A stretch of 64,000 nucleotides of DNA from assembly GCF_001641285.1 (NCBI RefSeq), contig NZ_CP014841.1, positions 1,984,001 to 2,048,000 of the forward strand, in the 5' to 3' direction. The position numbers and the translations under genes are program-made. Below, one piece after another: positions 37,921 to 47,394 of the stretch. The notes under the pieces were generated by a model. It made no database searches. It worked only from the letters and a program-made list of their open reading frames with translations, and was not told where the DNA came from. Numbering within the stretch: the first letter of the stretch is position 1; each line of letters begins with the position of its first letter. This DNA comes from Dyella thiooxydans (GTDB lineage Bacteria > Pseudomonadota > Gammaproteobacteria > Xanthomonadales > Rhodanobacteraceae).

Positions 37921-40900
37921 TCAGCGCGCCGGCGCCGACGTGGCCGGCGCGGGCAGCAGCGGAGGCGTTGGCGCGGTCGAGCTGGCCGGCGCCGGCAGCA
38001 GTGGCAGGGGCTTGGGCACGCGCTTCTCGATCAGGGTGATCTTGGGCTTGTCCCAGCTGCCAGTGACCGCGTAGCGCGCGCTGGCCGCCTTGTTCAGGCC
38101 GCGGCCGAGCAGCCCCTGCACCGCCAGGCCCGCCGCGGCCCCCACCGGCCCACCGACCACCGCGCCGACCACCGGCAGGCTGTTGCCGACGTGCGGCACC
38201 ACGTAGAGCTGCTGGTCGTAGTCGCGGGCGCGCAGGCCGGTGCGCCCCGTCACGGTGATCTCCGCGGCCGGCCCCTTGATCTTCATGTTCTGGGTGGTGG
38301 CGTTGCCGCCGGCGAAGACGAAGCTGCCGTCGATGCTGTCGAACGCGAGGCCCTTGCCGAACACGTCGCCGAAGTCGAGCGTGAGCCGGCGCGGCAGTTC
38401 GGCCAGCGAGACCAGTCCCAGCAGCCGCCCCACGCCCGGCGAATCGGCCTCGGGGATGCGCCCGTCGCTCACATGCACCTGCAGCCGGCCCTCGAGGTTG
38501 GCCAGGGTGATCGCCGAGGGGCTGCCCGGCCAGATGCCGTCCAGGTGGGCCCGGGTCTTGCCTCCGTTGAACAAGCCGTCGAAGCCCAGCGCATCGAGCA
38601 TCTTGCCGATGTCCTCGGCGGAGAAGTCGATCGCCAGATGGGTCTGGCTGTCCTCGGGAGTTCCGTTCCAGTCGCCGGAGGCGGTGATCTGCACGCTGGG
38701 GGACAACGCCCGCAGCTGGTCCAGGTGCATGCCCTTGGCGGTCGGCCAGCTCTCCAGCCGGGCCTGGCCGAGGTGGGCATTGCCCAGCCGCAGGTCGTCC
38801 ACCAGCAGGTGGAAGGGCGGCAGGCTGGCCGGATTCACGCCCGTGCGTGCGGCCTGCGCCGGGGTCGGGCCGGTGTCGGGCAGCGCCTTGCCGTCGGCAT
38901 CCTTCGGCGGCTCGGCCTTCGGCCAGTAGAGGCGCTTGAGCCTTGCGGTGATGCCGCGCTTGCCGAGGTCGGCGCCGGGTACGTCGAAGTGCCCGGACAG
39001 CGTCGCGCCGTCGGCGTCGATACCCAGGCCGTCGGGCTTCGGGGTGACCTTCATGTGCAGGCCGGGGAAATCGTTGCCGAACAGCATCGCGTGGTCCGCG
39101 GTGATGTCGATGCCCTCGAGCGGAGGCGCGCTGCCGCTGCCCTGCCCGCCGACGACCTGCTGGATCCAGCCGCTGACATCCACCCGGCCACCATGGCCCT
39201 GCACGCGCAGCCCCAGCTGCGGCAGCGTGTCGGGCATCCGGTCGCCCAGCGCCACGGTTCCGGCCAGCGGCTGGCCGTAACCACCCGGCAGGCGGAAGCG
39301 CGCGCGCATCACGTCGTCCAGCGAGACCTGCAGGTCGGCCGAATCGGTCGGCAGGCCGAGCTCCACGTGCAACGGCATCATCACGCCCGCGGGCTTGTCC
39401 AGCGGCGCCGGCAGCTTGATCGCGATCTCCTGCAGCGCCGAGTCGACGGTCAGCCGCTGGTGCAGCGGCGTATTGGCCGCATCGCGACCGATGTCCAGCC
39501 CGATGCGGAACTCGCTGCGCCCCTCGGAAGCGGCGCCGAGCCAGGCCATGGCCGGCTGGTCCTGCAGCAGCTCAGCCAGGGTGTAGCGTCCGTCCAGGCT
39601 GGCCGAAAGCACTGCATCGGGGTCGCCGGTGGCGCCGGCAATGCGCATCTGCAGCGTGGACGGCTGGCCACGGAACGTCCCCTGCAGCGGGCCGGCGGTC
39701 AGGCCCTTGGCATCGAACTGCATCGGCCCGGAAAGCTGCCCCAGCTGGAGGTTCCAGTCCGGCGCGCTGAGATCGGCACGGGTCAATTGCGCGGTGCCGT
39801 TGAGCTGCAGCGAGGCATCGTCCTTGAGCGGCAGCAGCAGGTGGAAATCGAAGTCGCCCTTGCCCCCGAGCTTGAGCTTGGCCAGCGTGTCAGCCTCGCG
39901 CGCAGCGATCGGGCTGTGGCTGACGAAGCCGAGCAGGCTCGCCCCGCTGCCGCTGCCACTGACGTTGAGATCCAGCGCGGCATCACCGAAATCTGGGATC
40001 AGCGCCACCGCGTGCTGCGCCTTCACCCCCATCGCATCGCCCCCGCTGGCCTGCACCAGCATGCCGTTGTCGATGAAGCTGGCCACCGCGCTGACATGCT
40101 CGGCGCGCGGCCAGCCGCTGCCGTAGTCCAGGGTGAGGTCGCTGATCCGTGCCTGCGCCTCGAAGCGTCCTTCGTTGTGCAGGAATGGCCAATCAGCCAG
40201 GCTGCCGCGGACCAGCGCATCGCCGCCGTCGATGGTGCCGCTGACCAGGCCGCGGTCCAGCCAAGCCATCGCCTTCGGCGGCATCGTCAATGGCCAGAAC
40301 AGCTTGGCGGCCGTGACGTCACCGCGGTCGATATGGGCATACAGGTCGAGGAACGGCCGGCCGCCGCCAGCCGGCAACAGCACCTCGCCTCGCGCCTGGC
40401 CGGCATAGCCGACGCCGGTGAAGTCCAGCGGATCGGTGCCGAGATGTACGCCATCGTCGTCGTGCCACACCGCGATCGTGCCGGCCAGCCGGGACAGCGC
40501 GAACGGCTGGCGGAACGCCTTGGGAAAACGCAGCACCGTGGCCTGCTCCGGCAGCTCCAGCGAGAGCGCCTCGGTGTCGCCACGCAGCGTCCCGGAGAGC
40601 CGGTCGATACCGGGCATCGTGCCGACCGGGTCGATGCCCAGCCCCTGGAACGCGGCATCCAGCCGGGTAAGCCCGACACCCTGTTGCCACTGCACGTCGG
40701 CGCGCGTGATTTCCCCGCGTGGCTTGCCCTCACCCAGCCAGTGGGACAGGCCGGCGGACATGTCCGGCTTGAGCGCAAGCCAGGGCACCAGCGGCGCCAG
40801 TTGCAGCTGGCTGGCGGCGATGCCGATGCGGATTGCCTCGGCCGAAGGCCGATGCATCACCGCCACCAGGGCGCTGCCGTCGTAACCGGCCCAGGCCAGC

Positions 40901-41835
40901 CGATAGCCGTCACCGGTCTGGCGGATCTCCATCACGCCGCGGATCGCCGCCACGTCGACCCGGCTGCCTGCCGGTGTGCCGAGCGAAACACCGGTCAGGT
41001 CGGTCTGCAGCACGCTGCGCACCACCTTGCCGTCGCGCCAGTCCAGCCAGGCCTCCAGATGCCCGTGTCCCTGCTCGGCGGTGTAGCCGGCGAGGCTGGC
41101 GTCGCCCAGCATGGCGTTCACGTCGAGGTTGTCCCCAGCCAGCCAGACCCGCCCGCTGCTGCCATCGTCGCGGAACTGCCCGGCCGCGGTGAGTACGCCA
41201 TCGGCACCGGCGCGGCGCAGACGCGCCCCCACCCGCACCTCGCCCGAACCCAGCCATGCCCGCAACTGGTCGGCCAGCACCGCGTAGTGCCGACCAGTGC
41301 GCTCGTCGGCGACGTCGATGTGCACATCGTCCAGCCACAGGTCCAGCGATAGCCGCCCCAGCGACGTGGGCTGACCGGAGCTGCCCCCGGTCGCGCCGAC
41401 GCCACGGATCGACCAGTGCCCGTCCTTGCTCCGGGCCACGTCCAGTTGCACGCCCCGCACGTGCAGGTTGAGCAGGTGCCGGGAGGGCAGCAGCCAGCCA
41501 CCGAAATCGAGCGTCGCGTCGACCTCGGGAAGGCGCAGCGGCGCCTGCCCCGGAGTGGCAGCGCCGAGGGTGACCCCACGCAGGGCGAAGGTGGGGCCGG
41601 CCGGGGTCCAGCGCCCCTGCATCGACTCGAACGACACCGGACGGTGCAGGCGCTCGCCCAGCTGGGCGGCGACCCATTGCGGATGCTGCGCCAACGCCGG
41701 CAGCAGCACCTGCGCCAATGCCGCGACCACCGCCAGGGTGATCAGGCCGACGCCGATCGTCCATCCGAACGCCCGGCTGAGCCGGTGCGCGTGCCGCGAC
41801 CAGGTCGCCGTCACGGTCGGCGACCTGCGTCGCAT
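37921..41835 (-). CDS. yhdP: YhdP, AsmA-like intermembrane lipid transport protein
   Basis: YhdP is a long AsmA/VPS13-type bridge protein that moves phospholipid toward the outer membrane. The 1304-residue product has one N-terminal membrane anchor (FGWTIGVGLITLAVVAALAQVLL, about residues 24-46), a long beta-rich periplasmic body of DUF3971 type, and a C-terminal AsmA-like region (ITVTGRTGLRARDYDQQLYVVP). It ends in a Pro/Ala-rich tail. It starts 6 bp after the rng stop, so the two genes are almost certainly cotranscribed, as in E. coli. Confidence 0.94.
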   Translation of the reverse strand: MRRRSPTVTATWSRHAHRLSRAFGWTIGVGLITLAVVAALAQVLLPALAQHPQWVAAQLGERLHRPVSFESMQGRWTPAGPTFALRGVTLGAATPGQAPLRLPEVDATLDFGGWLLPSRHLLNLHVRGVQLDVARSKDGHWSIRGVGATGGSSGQPTSLGRLSLDLWLDDVHIDVADERTGRHYAVLADQLRAWLGSGEVRVGARLRRAGADGVLTAAGQFRDDGSSGRVWLAGDNLDVNAMLGDASLAGYTAEQGHGHLEAWLDWRDGKVVRSVLQTDLTGVSLGTPAGSRVDVAAIRGVMEIRQTGDGYRLAWAGYDGSALVAVMHRPSAEAIRIGIAASQLQLAPLVPWLALKPDMSAGLSHWLGEGKPRGEITRADVQWQQGVGLTRLDAAFQGLGIDPVGTMPGIDRLSGTLRGDTEALSLELPEQATVLRFPKAFRQPFALSRLAGTIAVWHDDDGVHLGTDPLDFTGVGYAGQARGEVLLPAGGGRPFLDLYAHIDRGDVTAAKLFWPLTMPPKAMAWLDRGLVSGTIDGGDALVRGSLADWPFLHNEGRFEAQARISDLTLDYGSGWPRAEHVSAVASFIDNGMLVQASGGDAMGVKAQHAVALIPDFGDAALDLNVSGSGSGASLLGFVSHSPIAAREADTLAKLKLGGKGDFDFHLLLPLKDDASLQLNGTAQLTRADLSAPDWNLQLGQLSGPMQFDAKGLTAGPLQGTFRGQPSTLQMRIAGATGDPDAVLSASLDGRYTLAELLQDQPAMAWLGAASEGRSEFRIGLDIGRDAANTPLHQRLTVDSALQEIAIKLPAPLDKPAGVMMPLHVELGLPTDSADLQVSLDDVMRARFRLPGGYGQPLAGTVALGDRMPDTLPQLGLRVQGHGGRVDVSGWIQQVVGGQGSGSAPPLEGIDITADHAMLFGNDFPGLHMKVTPKPDGLGIDADGATLSGHFDVPGADLGKRGITARLKRLYWPKAEPPKDADGKALPDTGPTPAQAARTGVNPASLPPFHLLVDDLRLGNAHLGQARLESWPTAKGMHLDQLRALSPSVQITASGDWNGTPEDSQTHLAIDFSAEDIGKMLDALGFDGLFNGGKTRAHLDGIWPGSPSAITLANLEGRLQVHVSDGRIPEADSPGVGRLLGLVSLAELPRRLTLDFGDVFGKGLAFDSIDGSFVFAGGNATTQNMKIKGPAAEITVTGRTGLRARDYDQQLYVVPHVGNSLPVVGAVVGGPVGAAAGLAVQGLLGRGLNKAASARYAVTGSWDKPKITLIEKRVPKPLPLLPAPASSTAPTPPLLPAPATSAPAR

Positions 41836-41841
41836 CGCCGG

Positions 41842-43317
41842 TTACAGCAACACCACATCGAACTGTTCCTGGGAATAATGCTCTTCGGCCTGGAAGCGTA
41901 TGCTCTTGGAGATGAACTCCTCCAGTTCGGCCACCGCGGAGGACTCCTCCTCCAGGATGCGGTTGACCACTGACGGGCTGGCCATCACCAGCAGCTTGGC
42001 GGCGCTGAACTGGCGCACCGCGCGGGTGATCTCGCGGAAGATCTCGTAGGTCACCGTCTCGGCGGTCTTCACCGTGCCGCGACCGGAGCAGGCCGGGCAC
42101 GGCTCGCACAGCTGCCGCTCCAGGCTCTCGGTCGTGCGTTTGCGGGTCATCTCCACCAGGCCAAGCGCCGACATCGGATAGACGGTGGTCTTGGCATGGT
42201 CGCGCGACAGGCCCTTCTCGAGGGTGCGCAGCACCTGGCGCTTGTGCTCCTCGTCGGTCATGTCGATGAAATCGATGATGATGATGCCGCCCAGGTTGCG
42301 CAGGCGCAGCTGGCGCGCCGCGGCCTGTGCCGCCTCCAGGTTGGTGCGGTAGACGGTTTCCTCGAGGTTGCGCGTGCCGAGGTAGCCCCCGGTATTCACG
42401 TCGATGGTGGTCATCGCCTCGGTCTGGTCGACGATGAGATAACCGCCCGACTTGAGCGGCACCTCCTTCCTCAGCGCGCGCTGGATCTCATCCTCGGCGC
42501 CGTAGAGGTCGAAGATCGGCCGCTCGCCGTCGTAGTGCTCGACGCGGTCGTCCAGGCTGGGCATGAACTTGTGCACGAACTTCACCACCTTCTCGAAGGT
42601 CTCGCGCGAATCCACGCGCACCTTCTCGATGGTTTCGTTGAGCGAGTCGCGCAGGCAGCGCAGCGGCAACGACAGTTCCTCGTAGACCCGCTCGCCGACC
42701 TTCGCGCGGGCGATGTTCTCCTGCACCACCCGCCACACCTTGCCGAGGTAGGTCACGTCGAACGCCAGCGATTCGGCCGACTGGCCCTCGGCGTTGGTGC
42801 GCACGATGTAACCCAGCGGGTTCTCGCCGAGCAACGGCGCCAGCACGTCCTTCAGGCGCTGGCGCTCATCCTCGTCCTCGATGCGCGCGGAGATGCCCAG
42901 CGTGCGCGCGTGCGGCAGCAGCACCAGGTAGCGCGAGGGGATCGACAGGTGGGTGGACAGCCGCGCGCCCTTGGTGCTGATCGGGTCCTTCACCACCTGC
43001 ACCACGATCTCCTGGCCCTCATGCACCAGTTCGCTGATCGACGGTACCGAGCCGTTGCCGCCACCGTCTCCCTCGCCGCCCGGAATGGCGGGACGAATGA
43101 TGTCCGAGGCGTGCAGGAAGGCCGCCCGGTCCAGGCCGATGTCCACGAACACCGCCTGCATGCCGGGCATCACCCGCTGCACCCGGCCCTTGTAGATGTT
43201 GCCCACGTAGCCGCGCCGGGAGGCGCGCTCGACATGGACCTCCTGGAGCATGCCGTTCTCGACGATGCCGACGCGGGTCTCGCGCGGCGTCACATTGATC
43301 AGGATCTCTTCGCTCAC
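41842..43317 (-). CDS. rng: Ribonuclease G
   Basis: RNase G matures the 5' end of 16S rRNA and degrades some mRNAs. The 491-residue product has the S1 domain start (GYVGNIYKGRVQRVMPGMQAVFVDIG), the 5' sensor and RNase H-like part, the catalytic GGYLIVDQTEAMTTIDVNTG and FIDM region, and a zinc-link CPAC after the catalytic domain. There is no long scaffold tail, which distinguishes it from RNase E. The start is GTG at 43317 (MSEEILINVTPRETRVG); the open frame upstream lacks conservation. yhdP follows directly. Confidence 0.96.
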   Translation of the reverse strand: MSEEILINVTPRETRVGIVENGMLQEVHVERASRRGYVGNIYKGRVQRVMPGMQAVFVDIGLDRAAFLHASDIIRPAIPGGEGDGGGNGSVPSISELVHEGQEIVVQVVKDPISTKGARLSTHLSIPSRYLVLLPHARTLGISARIEDEDERQRLKDVLAPLLGENPLGYIVRTNAEGQSAESLAFDVTYLGKVWRVVQENIARAKVGERVYEELSLPLRCLRDSLNETIEKVRVDSRETFEKVVKFVHKFMPSLDDRVEHYDGERPIFDLYGAEDEIQRALRKEVPLKSGGYLIVDQTEAMTTIDVNTGGYLGTRNLEETVYRTNLEAAQAAARQLRLRNLGGIIIIDFIDMTDEEHKRQVLRTLEKGLSRDHAKTTVYPMSALGLVEMTRKRTTESLERQLCEPCPACSGRGTVKTAETVTYEIFREITRAVRQFSAAKLLVMASPSVVNRILEEESSAVAELEEFISKSIRFQAEEHYSQEQFDVVLL

Positions 43318-43423
43318 CGCACTACCCCCGCCCAGGGCGACCTTTATAACGGCTGGTTCGGGGCACTGTCGATGCGCACCAGCCCTTGACTTTGGCGGCC
43401 CGTGACGCGTGTCGCCGGGCGGC

Positions 43424-44590
43424 TCAGGCCGACCCGGGAAGCTCGCCGGCGCCATCTTCGGGATGCGGGCTGCGCTGCCCCTCCGGAGGCCGCCGCGGCG
43501 CCATCCCGGCCGCCTCCCGTTCGCCGCCCGGGGCACGCGACCATTCGCCGCGCCAGCGCGGAAGCGCATCCGGATACCGGGCCTGCGCGAAGGCCAGCAG
43601 GCCCTCGCGTACCCGGCAGCGCAGATCCCAGTTGCGCCCGGAATCGCCCGAACTGACCAACGCACGCAGCTGCATGGCCCGATCGCTGGCATCGGTGACC
43701 TGCAGCACGCATACCCGACCGTCCCATTCGGCCGCCTCGCGGCACAGTCGCTGCAGCTCCTCCCGCAATGGCGCCAGCGGCACGCGGTAGTCCAGCCACA
43801 GGAACACGGTGCCGATGATCTGCGCCGTGCGCCGGGTCCAGTTCTGGAACGGGTGCTCCATGAACCAGTTCAACGGCACCACCAGCCGTCGCTCGTCCCA
43901 GATGCGCACCACCACGTAGGTGCCGGTGATTTCCTCGACCCGGCCCCATTCGCCTTCGATGATCACCACGTCGTCGAGCCGGATCGGCTGGGTCAGCGCG
44001 ATCTGCAGCCCGGCGATCAGGTTGCTCAGTACCGGCTTGGCGGCCAGGCCGACCGCCAGCCCGGCCAATCCGGCCGAGGCGAGCAGGCTCGCGCCGATCT
44101 GGCGCACCAGCGGCAGGGTCATCAGCGCCGCCGCCAGCCCGAGCAGCACAATCAGCACGGTGGCGGTACGGCCGAGCACGCGCGACTGGGTCAGCACCCG
44201 GCGCGCGTGCAGATTGTCGGCCACGTCCACCGGGAAGCGCCGGGCGAAGAACGCCTCGGCCGCCTGCACGCAACGTACGGCCAGCCAGGTGGCGACGCCG
44301 ATCAACGCGACGACCAGTCCGCGCGACAGCACCGGCACCGGGGCAAGCAGCGTCGACTCGGGGCGGGCATGCAGGACCACCGCCAGGGCGACCAGCGGCA
44401 CCAGCCAGCCCATCGGGGCCCGCGCGAAGCGCAGCATGTCGCGCACCATCGGATGATCGTCGCTCCACCGCCACAGCAGGGCGCGGATGGCGCGATGCAC
44501 CAGCATCGCCACGACCAGCGCCACCGCGGCGCAGCCGATCAGGCGGAACGCGGGAGAGTGGGTCCACAGGTCGTCGAGGAAGCCGGTCAT
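43424..44590 (-). CDS. MscS-family mechanosensitive ion channel protein
   Basis: The 388-residue protein has five predicted membrane segments, the last with the pore-lining pattern LLASAGLAGLAVGLAAKPVLSNLIAG. An MscS beta domain follows (PIRLDDVVIIEGEWGRVEEITGTYVVVRIWDERRLVVPLNWFM). The C-terminal 40 residues are Pro/Arg/Glu-rich and disordered. It should open under membrane tension to release solutes. The ATG at 44590 gives the cleanest N-terminus, but no strong ribosome binding site is present; an in-frame GTG 6 bp upstream is an alternative. It is divergent from the PP-loop ATPase gene. Confidence 0.9.
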   Translation of the reverse strand: MTGFLDDLWTHSPAFRLIGCAAVALVVAMLVHRAIRALLWRWSDDHPMVRDMLRFARAPMGWLVPLVALAVVLHARPESTLLAPVPVLSRGLVVALIGVATWLAVRCVQAAEAFFARRFPVDVADNLHARRVLTQSRVLGRTATVLIVLLGLAAALMTLPLVRQIGASLLASAGLAGLAVGLAAKPVLSNLIAGLQIALTQPIRLDDVVIIEGEWGRVEEITGTYVVVRIWDERRLVVPLNWFMEHPFQNWTRRTAQIIGTVFLWLDYRVPLAPLREELQRLCREAAEWDGRVCVLQVTDASDRAMQLRALVSSGDSGRNWDLRCRVREGLLAFAQARYPDALPRWRGEWSRAPGGEREAAGMAPRRPPEGQRSPHPEDGAGELPGSA

Positions 44591-44654
44591 CGTCACAGCG
44601 TGCCAAGCCGGACGTCCATGCCATGTGGTCGGCATGATCACGTAGAGTTAGCGG

Positions 44655-45344
44655 ATGACACCGACACCGATCCTGCTCGCCTGGAGCGGGGGCAAAGACT
44701 GCCTGATGGCCCTGCAGCGGCTGCGCGCCGATCCGCATTGGCAGGTGGTCGCCCTGCTCACCACGGTCAACCGCACCTACGACCGCATCGCCATGCACGG
44801 CGTACGCCGCGACATCCTGGAAGCCCAGGCCGCGTCGCTCGGCCTGCCGCTGCTGGTGGTGGAGATGGACTGGCCCGGCTCGAACGAGGCCTACGAGGAG
44901 GCGCACGCCAAGGCGCTGATCGAAGCGCGCATGCGCTGGCCGGGCATCCGGCACTGCGCGTTCGGCGACCTGTTCCTGCAGGACGTGCGCGACTATCGCG
45001 TACGCCAGCTCGGCCAGACCGAATGGCGCGCGGTATTTCCGATCTGGGGCGAAGACACTTCCGCGCTGTCGCGCCGTTTCGTCGCCGAGGGCCATCGCGC
45101 CATGCTGTGCTGCGTGGACACCCAGCAACTCGACGCCGCTTTCTGTGGTCGCGCCTATGACGGCGCCCTGCTCGACGCATTGCCGGTCGGGGTCGACCCC
45201 TGCGGCGAGCGCGGCGAGTTCCATACGCTGAGCTGCGGCGGCCCGCTGTTCCGCACGCCGCTGCGGCTGCGTCGCGGCGAGTCGGTGCTGCGCGACGAAC
45301 GCTTCCAGTTCACCGACTTCCTGCTCGATGACGCGGACGACTGA
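44655..45344 (+). CDS. PP-loop ATPase of the diphthine-ammonia ligase-like (DUF71) family
   Basis: The 229-residue product has the N-type pyrophosphatase motif WSGGKDCLMAL (Ser11-Asp15) and the family C-terminal signature DPCGERGEFHTL with GPLF. Family members adenylate a substrate carboxyl before amide formation; the eukaryotic homologue makes diphthamide, but bacteria lack that pathway, so the bacterial substrate is unknown. The gene overlaps mug by 17 bp, indicating coexpression. Confidence 0.9.
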   Translation: MTPTPILLAWSGGKDCLMALQRLRADPHWQVVALLTTVNRTYDRIAMHGVRRDILEAQAASLGLPLLVVEMDWPGSNEAYEEAHAKALIEARMRWPGIRHCAFGDLFLQDVRDYRVRQLGQTEWRAVFPIWGEDTSALSRRFVAEGHRAMLCCVDTQQLDAAFCGRAYDGALLDALPVGVDPCGERGEFHTLSCGGPLFRTPLRLRRGESVLRDERFQFTDFLLDDADD

Positions 45345-45840
45345 GCGGCACATCCTGCCCGACGTGCTGCAACCGGGCCTGGCACTGGTGTTCTGCGGCA
45401 CCGCGGCGGGCAAGCGCTCGGCGGCCGAGGGCGCCTACTACGCGCACCCCGGCAATCTTTTCTGGCGGGCGCTGGCCGAGGTCGGCCTGACCCCGCGACG
45501 CTACGCGCCGGAGGAGTTCCCGCGGCTTCCCGAACTCGGCATCGGCTTCACCGACCTGGCCAAGTTCCACAGCGGCAACGACAGCGAGCTGCCGCGCGAC
45601 GCCTTCGACGTGCCGGCGCTGATGGCAAAGATCGAGTGCTTTGCACCGCGCTGGCTGGCCTTCACCAGCAAGCACGGCGCGAAGGCGGCGCTGGGCAGGG
45701 CGATCAGCGGCTACGGCGAGCAGCCGGAACACATCGGCACGACGCGGGTGTTCGTGCTGCCGTCGCCGTCGGGGCAGGCGCGCGGGCACTGGTCGATCGG
45801 GCCATGGGTTGAGTTGGCCAGGTTGGTACGTGGCGATTGA
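45328..45840 (+). CDS. mug: G/U mismatch-specific DNA glycosylase
   Basis: Mug removes uracil and ethenocytosine opposite guanine. The 170-residue product follows the family layout: VFCGTAAGKRSAAEGAYYAHPGNLFWRAL near the N-terminus (the GNxFW stretch is diagnostic), GIGFTDLAKF, and VLPSPSGQARGHW near the end. The catalytic Asn of E. coli Mug (NPG motif) is replaced in this segment by CGT, as in a subset of the family. The start overlaps the upstream ATPase gene. A REP-like region follows the stop. Confidence 0.92.
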   Translation: MTRTTERHILPDVLQPGLALVFCGTAAGKRSAAEGAYYAHPGNLFWRALAEVGLTPRRYAPEEFPRLPELGIGFTDLAKFHSGNDSELPRDAFDVPALMAKIECFAPRWLAFTSKHGAKAALGRAISGYGEQPEHIGTTRVFVLPSPSGQARGHWSIGPWVELARLVRGD

Positions 45841-45871
45841 AGACGCTGGATGACCGGCATTCGCCGCTGAA

Positions 45872-45974
45872 GAGCGCCTCCGGCGGGCGCCGGGATGACG
45901 ATGAGGCATGGCATGAGCTTGCCGTCGAAGGCGCCAACCCCACGCTCGTCATTCCAGCGAAGGCTGGGATCCAG
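45872..45974. repeat. REP-like doublet, TCGTCATTCC family
   Basis: At 45946-45974 TCGTCATTCCAGC folds with GCTGGGAT (8-bp stem with one wobble, GAAG loop). At 45872-45902 an inverted unit reads, on the complement, TCGTCATCCCGGCG followed by its own GC-rich stem. The two units face each other across about 45 bp. This resembles a second REP family common in GC-rich proteobacteria. The whole 45841-46046 gap holds no gene. Confidence 0.6.
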
Positions 45975-45997
45975 TGCCGTTGCAGCCCCCAAACGCA

Positions 45998-46021
45998 CAC
46001 GGGCGCCCAGGGGCGCCCGTG
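45998..46021 (-). terminator. Terminator of fabV
   Basis: ACGGGCGCCC (45999-46008) pairs with GGGCGCCCGT (46011-46020), extended by one C-G pair to 11 bp, with a 2-nt loop. It lies 26 bp past the fabV stop codon. In the fabV direction only a short GTTT follows, so efficiency is uncertain. Confidence 0.65.
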
Positions 46022-46046
46022 CGTCATGCAGCTTGGAGAGGGCGGG

Positions 46047-47252
46047 TTACATCTCCACGCAGTCAAAGCGCACGTCCGCGGGCACGTCCAGCGTGTAGTC
46101 CACGTCACTGCGGTCGAAGCCGAACAGCTTGAGGAAGTCGTGGCGGTAGCCGGCGTAGTCGGTCACCTGGCTGAGGTTCTCGGTGGTCACCGTCGGCCAC
46201 AGCGCCTTGCACTCGGACTGCACGTCCTCGCGCAGCTCCCAGTCGTCCAGGCGCAGGCGATGCTCCTCGTCCACCGGCGGCGCGCTGCCATCGGCGCGAT
46301 AGAGAAAGTCGCGGAACAGACGGTTGGCCTGCTCGATGGTGCCCTCGTGGATGCCCTTGGCCTTCATGATCTTGAAGACCATCGACACGTACAGCGGGAT
46401 CACCGGGATCGCCGCGCTGGCCTGGGTCACCACCGACTTCATCACGCCCACATAGGCCTTCAGGCCATTCGCCGCGTAGCGCTCTCGCATCGCGTTGGCG
46501 GTGTTGTCCAGGTGCTGCTTGGCGCGGCCCAGGGTGCCGTGCCAGTAGATCGGCCAGGTGATCGAGGTGCCGACGTAGCTGTAGGCGATGGTGGTGGCGT
46601 CCTTCGCCAGCACGCCGGCCTGGTTCAGCGCCTCGATCCACAGCGCCCAGTCCTCGCCGCCCATCACGGCGACGGTGTCGGCGATCTCCTGCTCGGTGGC
46701 CGGCTCGACGGTAGCGGTGATCACGGTGTCGCGGTTGGTGTCGACCGAGGTGGCGCTGAAGGGCTCGCCGATGGTCTTGAGCGCCGAACGCTTCACTTCA
46801 CCGGTGTCCGGCAGCTTGCGCACCGGCGAGGCCAGCGAATAGACCACCAGGTCGATCGGGCCGCCCATCTCCGCCTTGATCAGCTCGATCGCGCGCTCAC
46901 GGGTCTCGTTTGAGAACGCATCGCCGTTGATCGACTTGCTGTACAGGCCGGCGGCCTTGGCTGCCTGGTCGAACGCGGCGGAGTTGTACCAGCCGGCGGT
47001 GCCGGTCTTGGTCTCGCTCGAGGGCTTCTCGAAGAACACGCCGAGCGTCGCCGCACCGTAGCCGAACGCGGCGGTGATGCGCGAAGCCAGGCCGTAGCCG
47101 GTGGAGGCGCCGATGACCAGCACGCGCTTCGGGCCCTGCCCGCTCTGGCCGCTGGCCCTGGTGATGTCGATCTGCTCGCGCACGTTGTTCGCGCAGCCCA
47201 CCGGGTGCGCCGTGATACAGATGAAACCGCGGACTTTCGGATTGATGATCAT
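46047..47252 (-). CDS. fabV: Trans-2-enoyl-CoA/ACP reductase FabV
   Basis: FabV is an NADH-dependent enoyl reductase that ends each fatty acid elongation cycle and is intrinsically resistant to triclosan. The 401-residue product has [20 protein letters not shown] at the N-terminus, the nucleotide-binding [16 protein letters not shown], and the active-site Y-x8-K signature in [10 protein letters not shown]. The start at 47252 is set by the conserved MIIxPKVRGFI. A TAAGAT hexamer at 47291-47286 could be its -10. It stands alone between a REP-like region and the cytochrome genes. Confidence 0.97.
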   Translation of the reverse strand: MIINPKVRGFICITAHPVGCANNVREQIDITRASGQSGQGPKRVLVIGASTGYGLASRITAAFGYGAATLGVFFEKPSSETKTGTAGWYNSAAFDQAAKAAGLYSKSINGDAFSNETRERAIELIKAEMGGPIDLVVYSLASPVRKLPDTGEVKRSALKTIGEPFSATSVDTNRDTVITATVEPATEQEIADTVAVMGGEDWALWIEALNQAGVLAKDATTIAYSYVGTSITWPIYWHGTLGRAKQHLDNTANAMRERYAANGLKAYVGVMKSVVTQASAAIPVIPLYVSMVFKIMKAKGIHEGTIEQANRLFRDFLYRADGSAPPVDEEHRLRLDDWELREDVQSECKALWPTVTTENLSQVTDYAGYRHDFLKLFGFDRSDVDYTLDVPADVRFDCVEM

Positions 47253-47340
47253 GCGTTCGCTTCGACTGTCGTGAGGCAAAGGCGCATCTTACCTGCGAGC
47301 GCCAGCCATGCGCCGCCGTAGGGTTGCCGGAGCCCGGCAT

Positions 47341-47388
47341 GCGAACGGCCCTACGAAGCGGGCCGTTCGCGCGATGCGGTGCGCATCG
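47341..47388. terminator. Two adjacent stem-loops between fabV and cytochrome genes
   Basis: GCGAACGGCCC (47341-47351) pairs perfectly with 47360-47370 (11 bp, 8-nt loop), and CGATGCG (47372-47378) pairs with 47382-47388 (7 bp, GTG loop). They lie directly past the triheme cytochrome stop (47395) and probably end its transcript before the fabV promoter. No T-run is seen. Confidence 0.5.
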
Positions 47389-47394
47389 ATGGAC

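Noticed and set aside
38191-41352. A 1053-codon open frame on the plus strand opposite yhdP
   Set aside because: It is the antisense shadow of yhdP; no signal peptide, domain or promoter, and the sense protein is a recognisable AsmA-like family member.
45841-46046. Short CRISPR-like or insertion sequence remnant
   Set aside because: No regularly spaced identical repeats and no transposase frame; the palindromes fit a REP doublet better.
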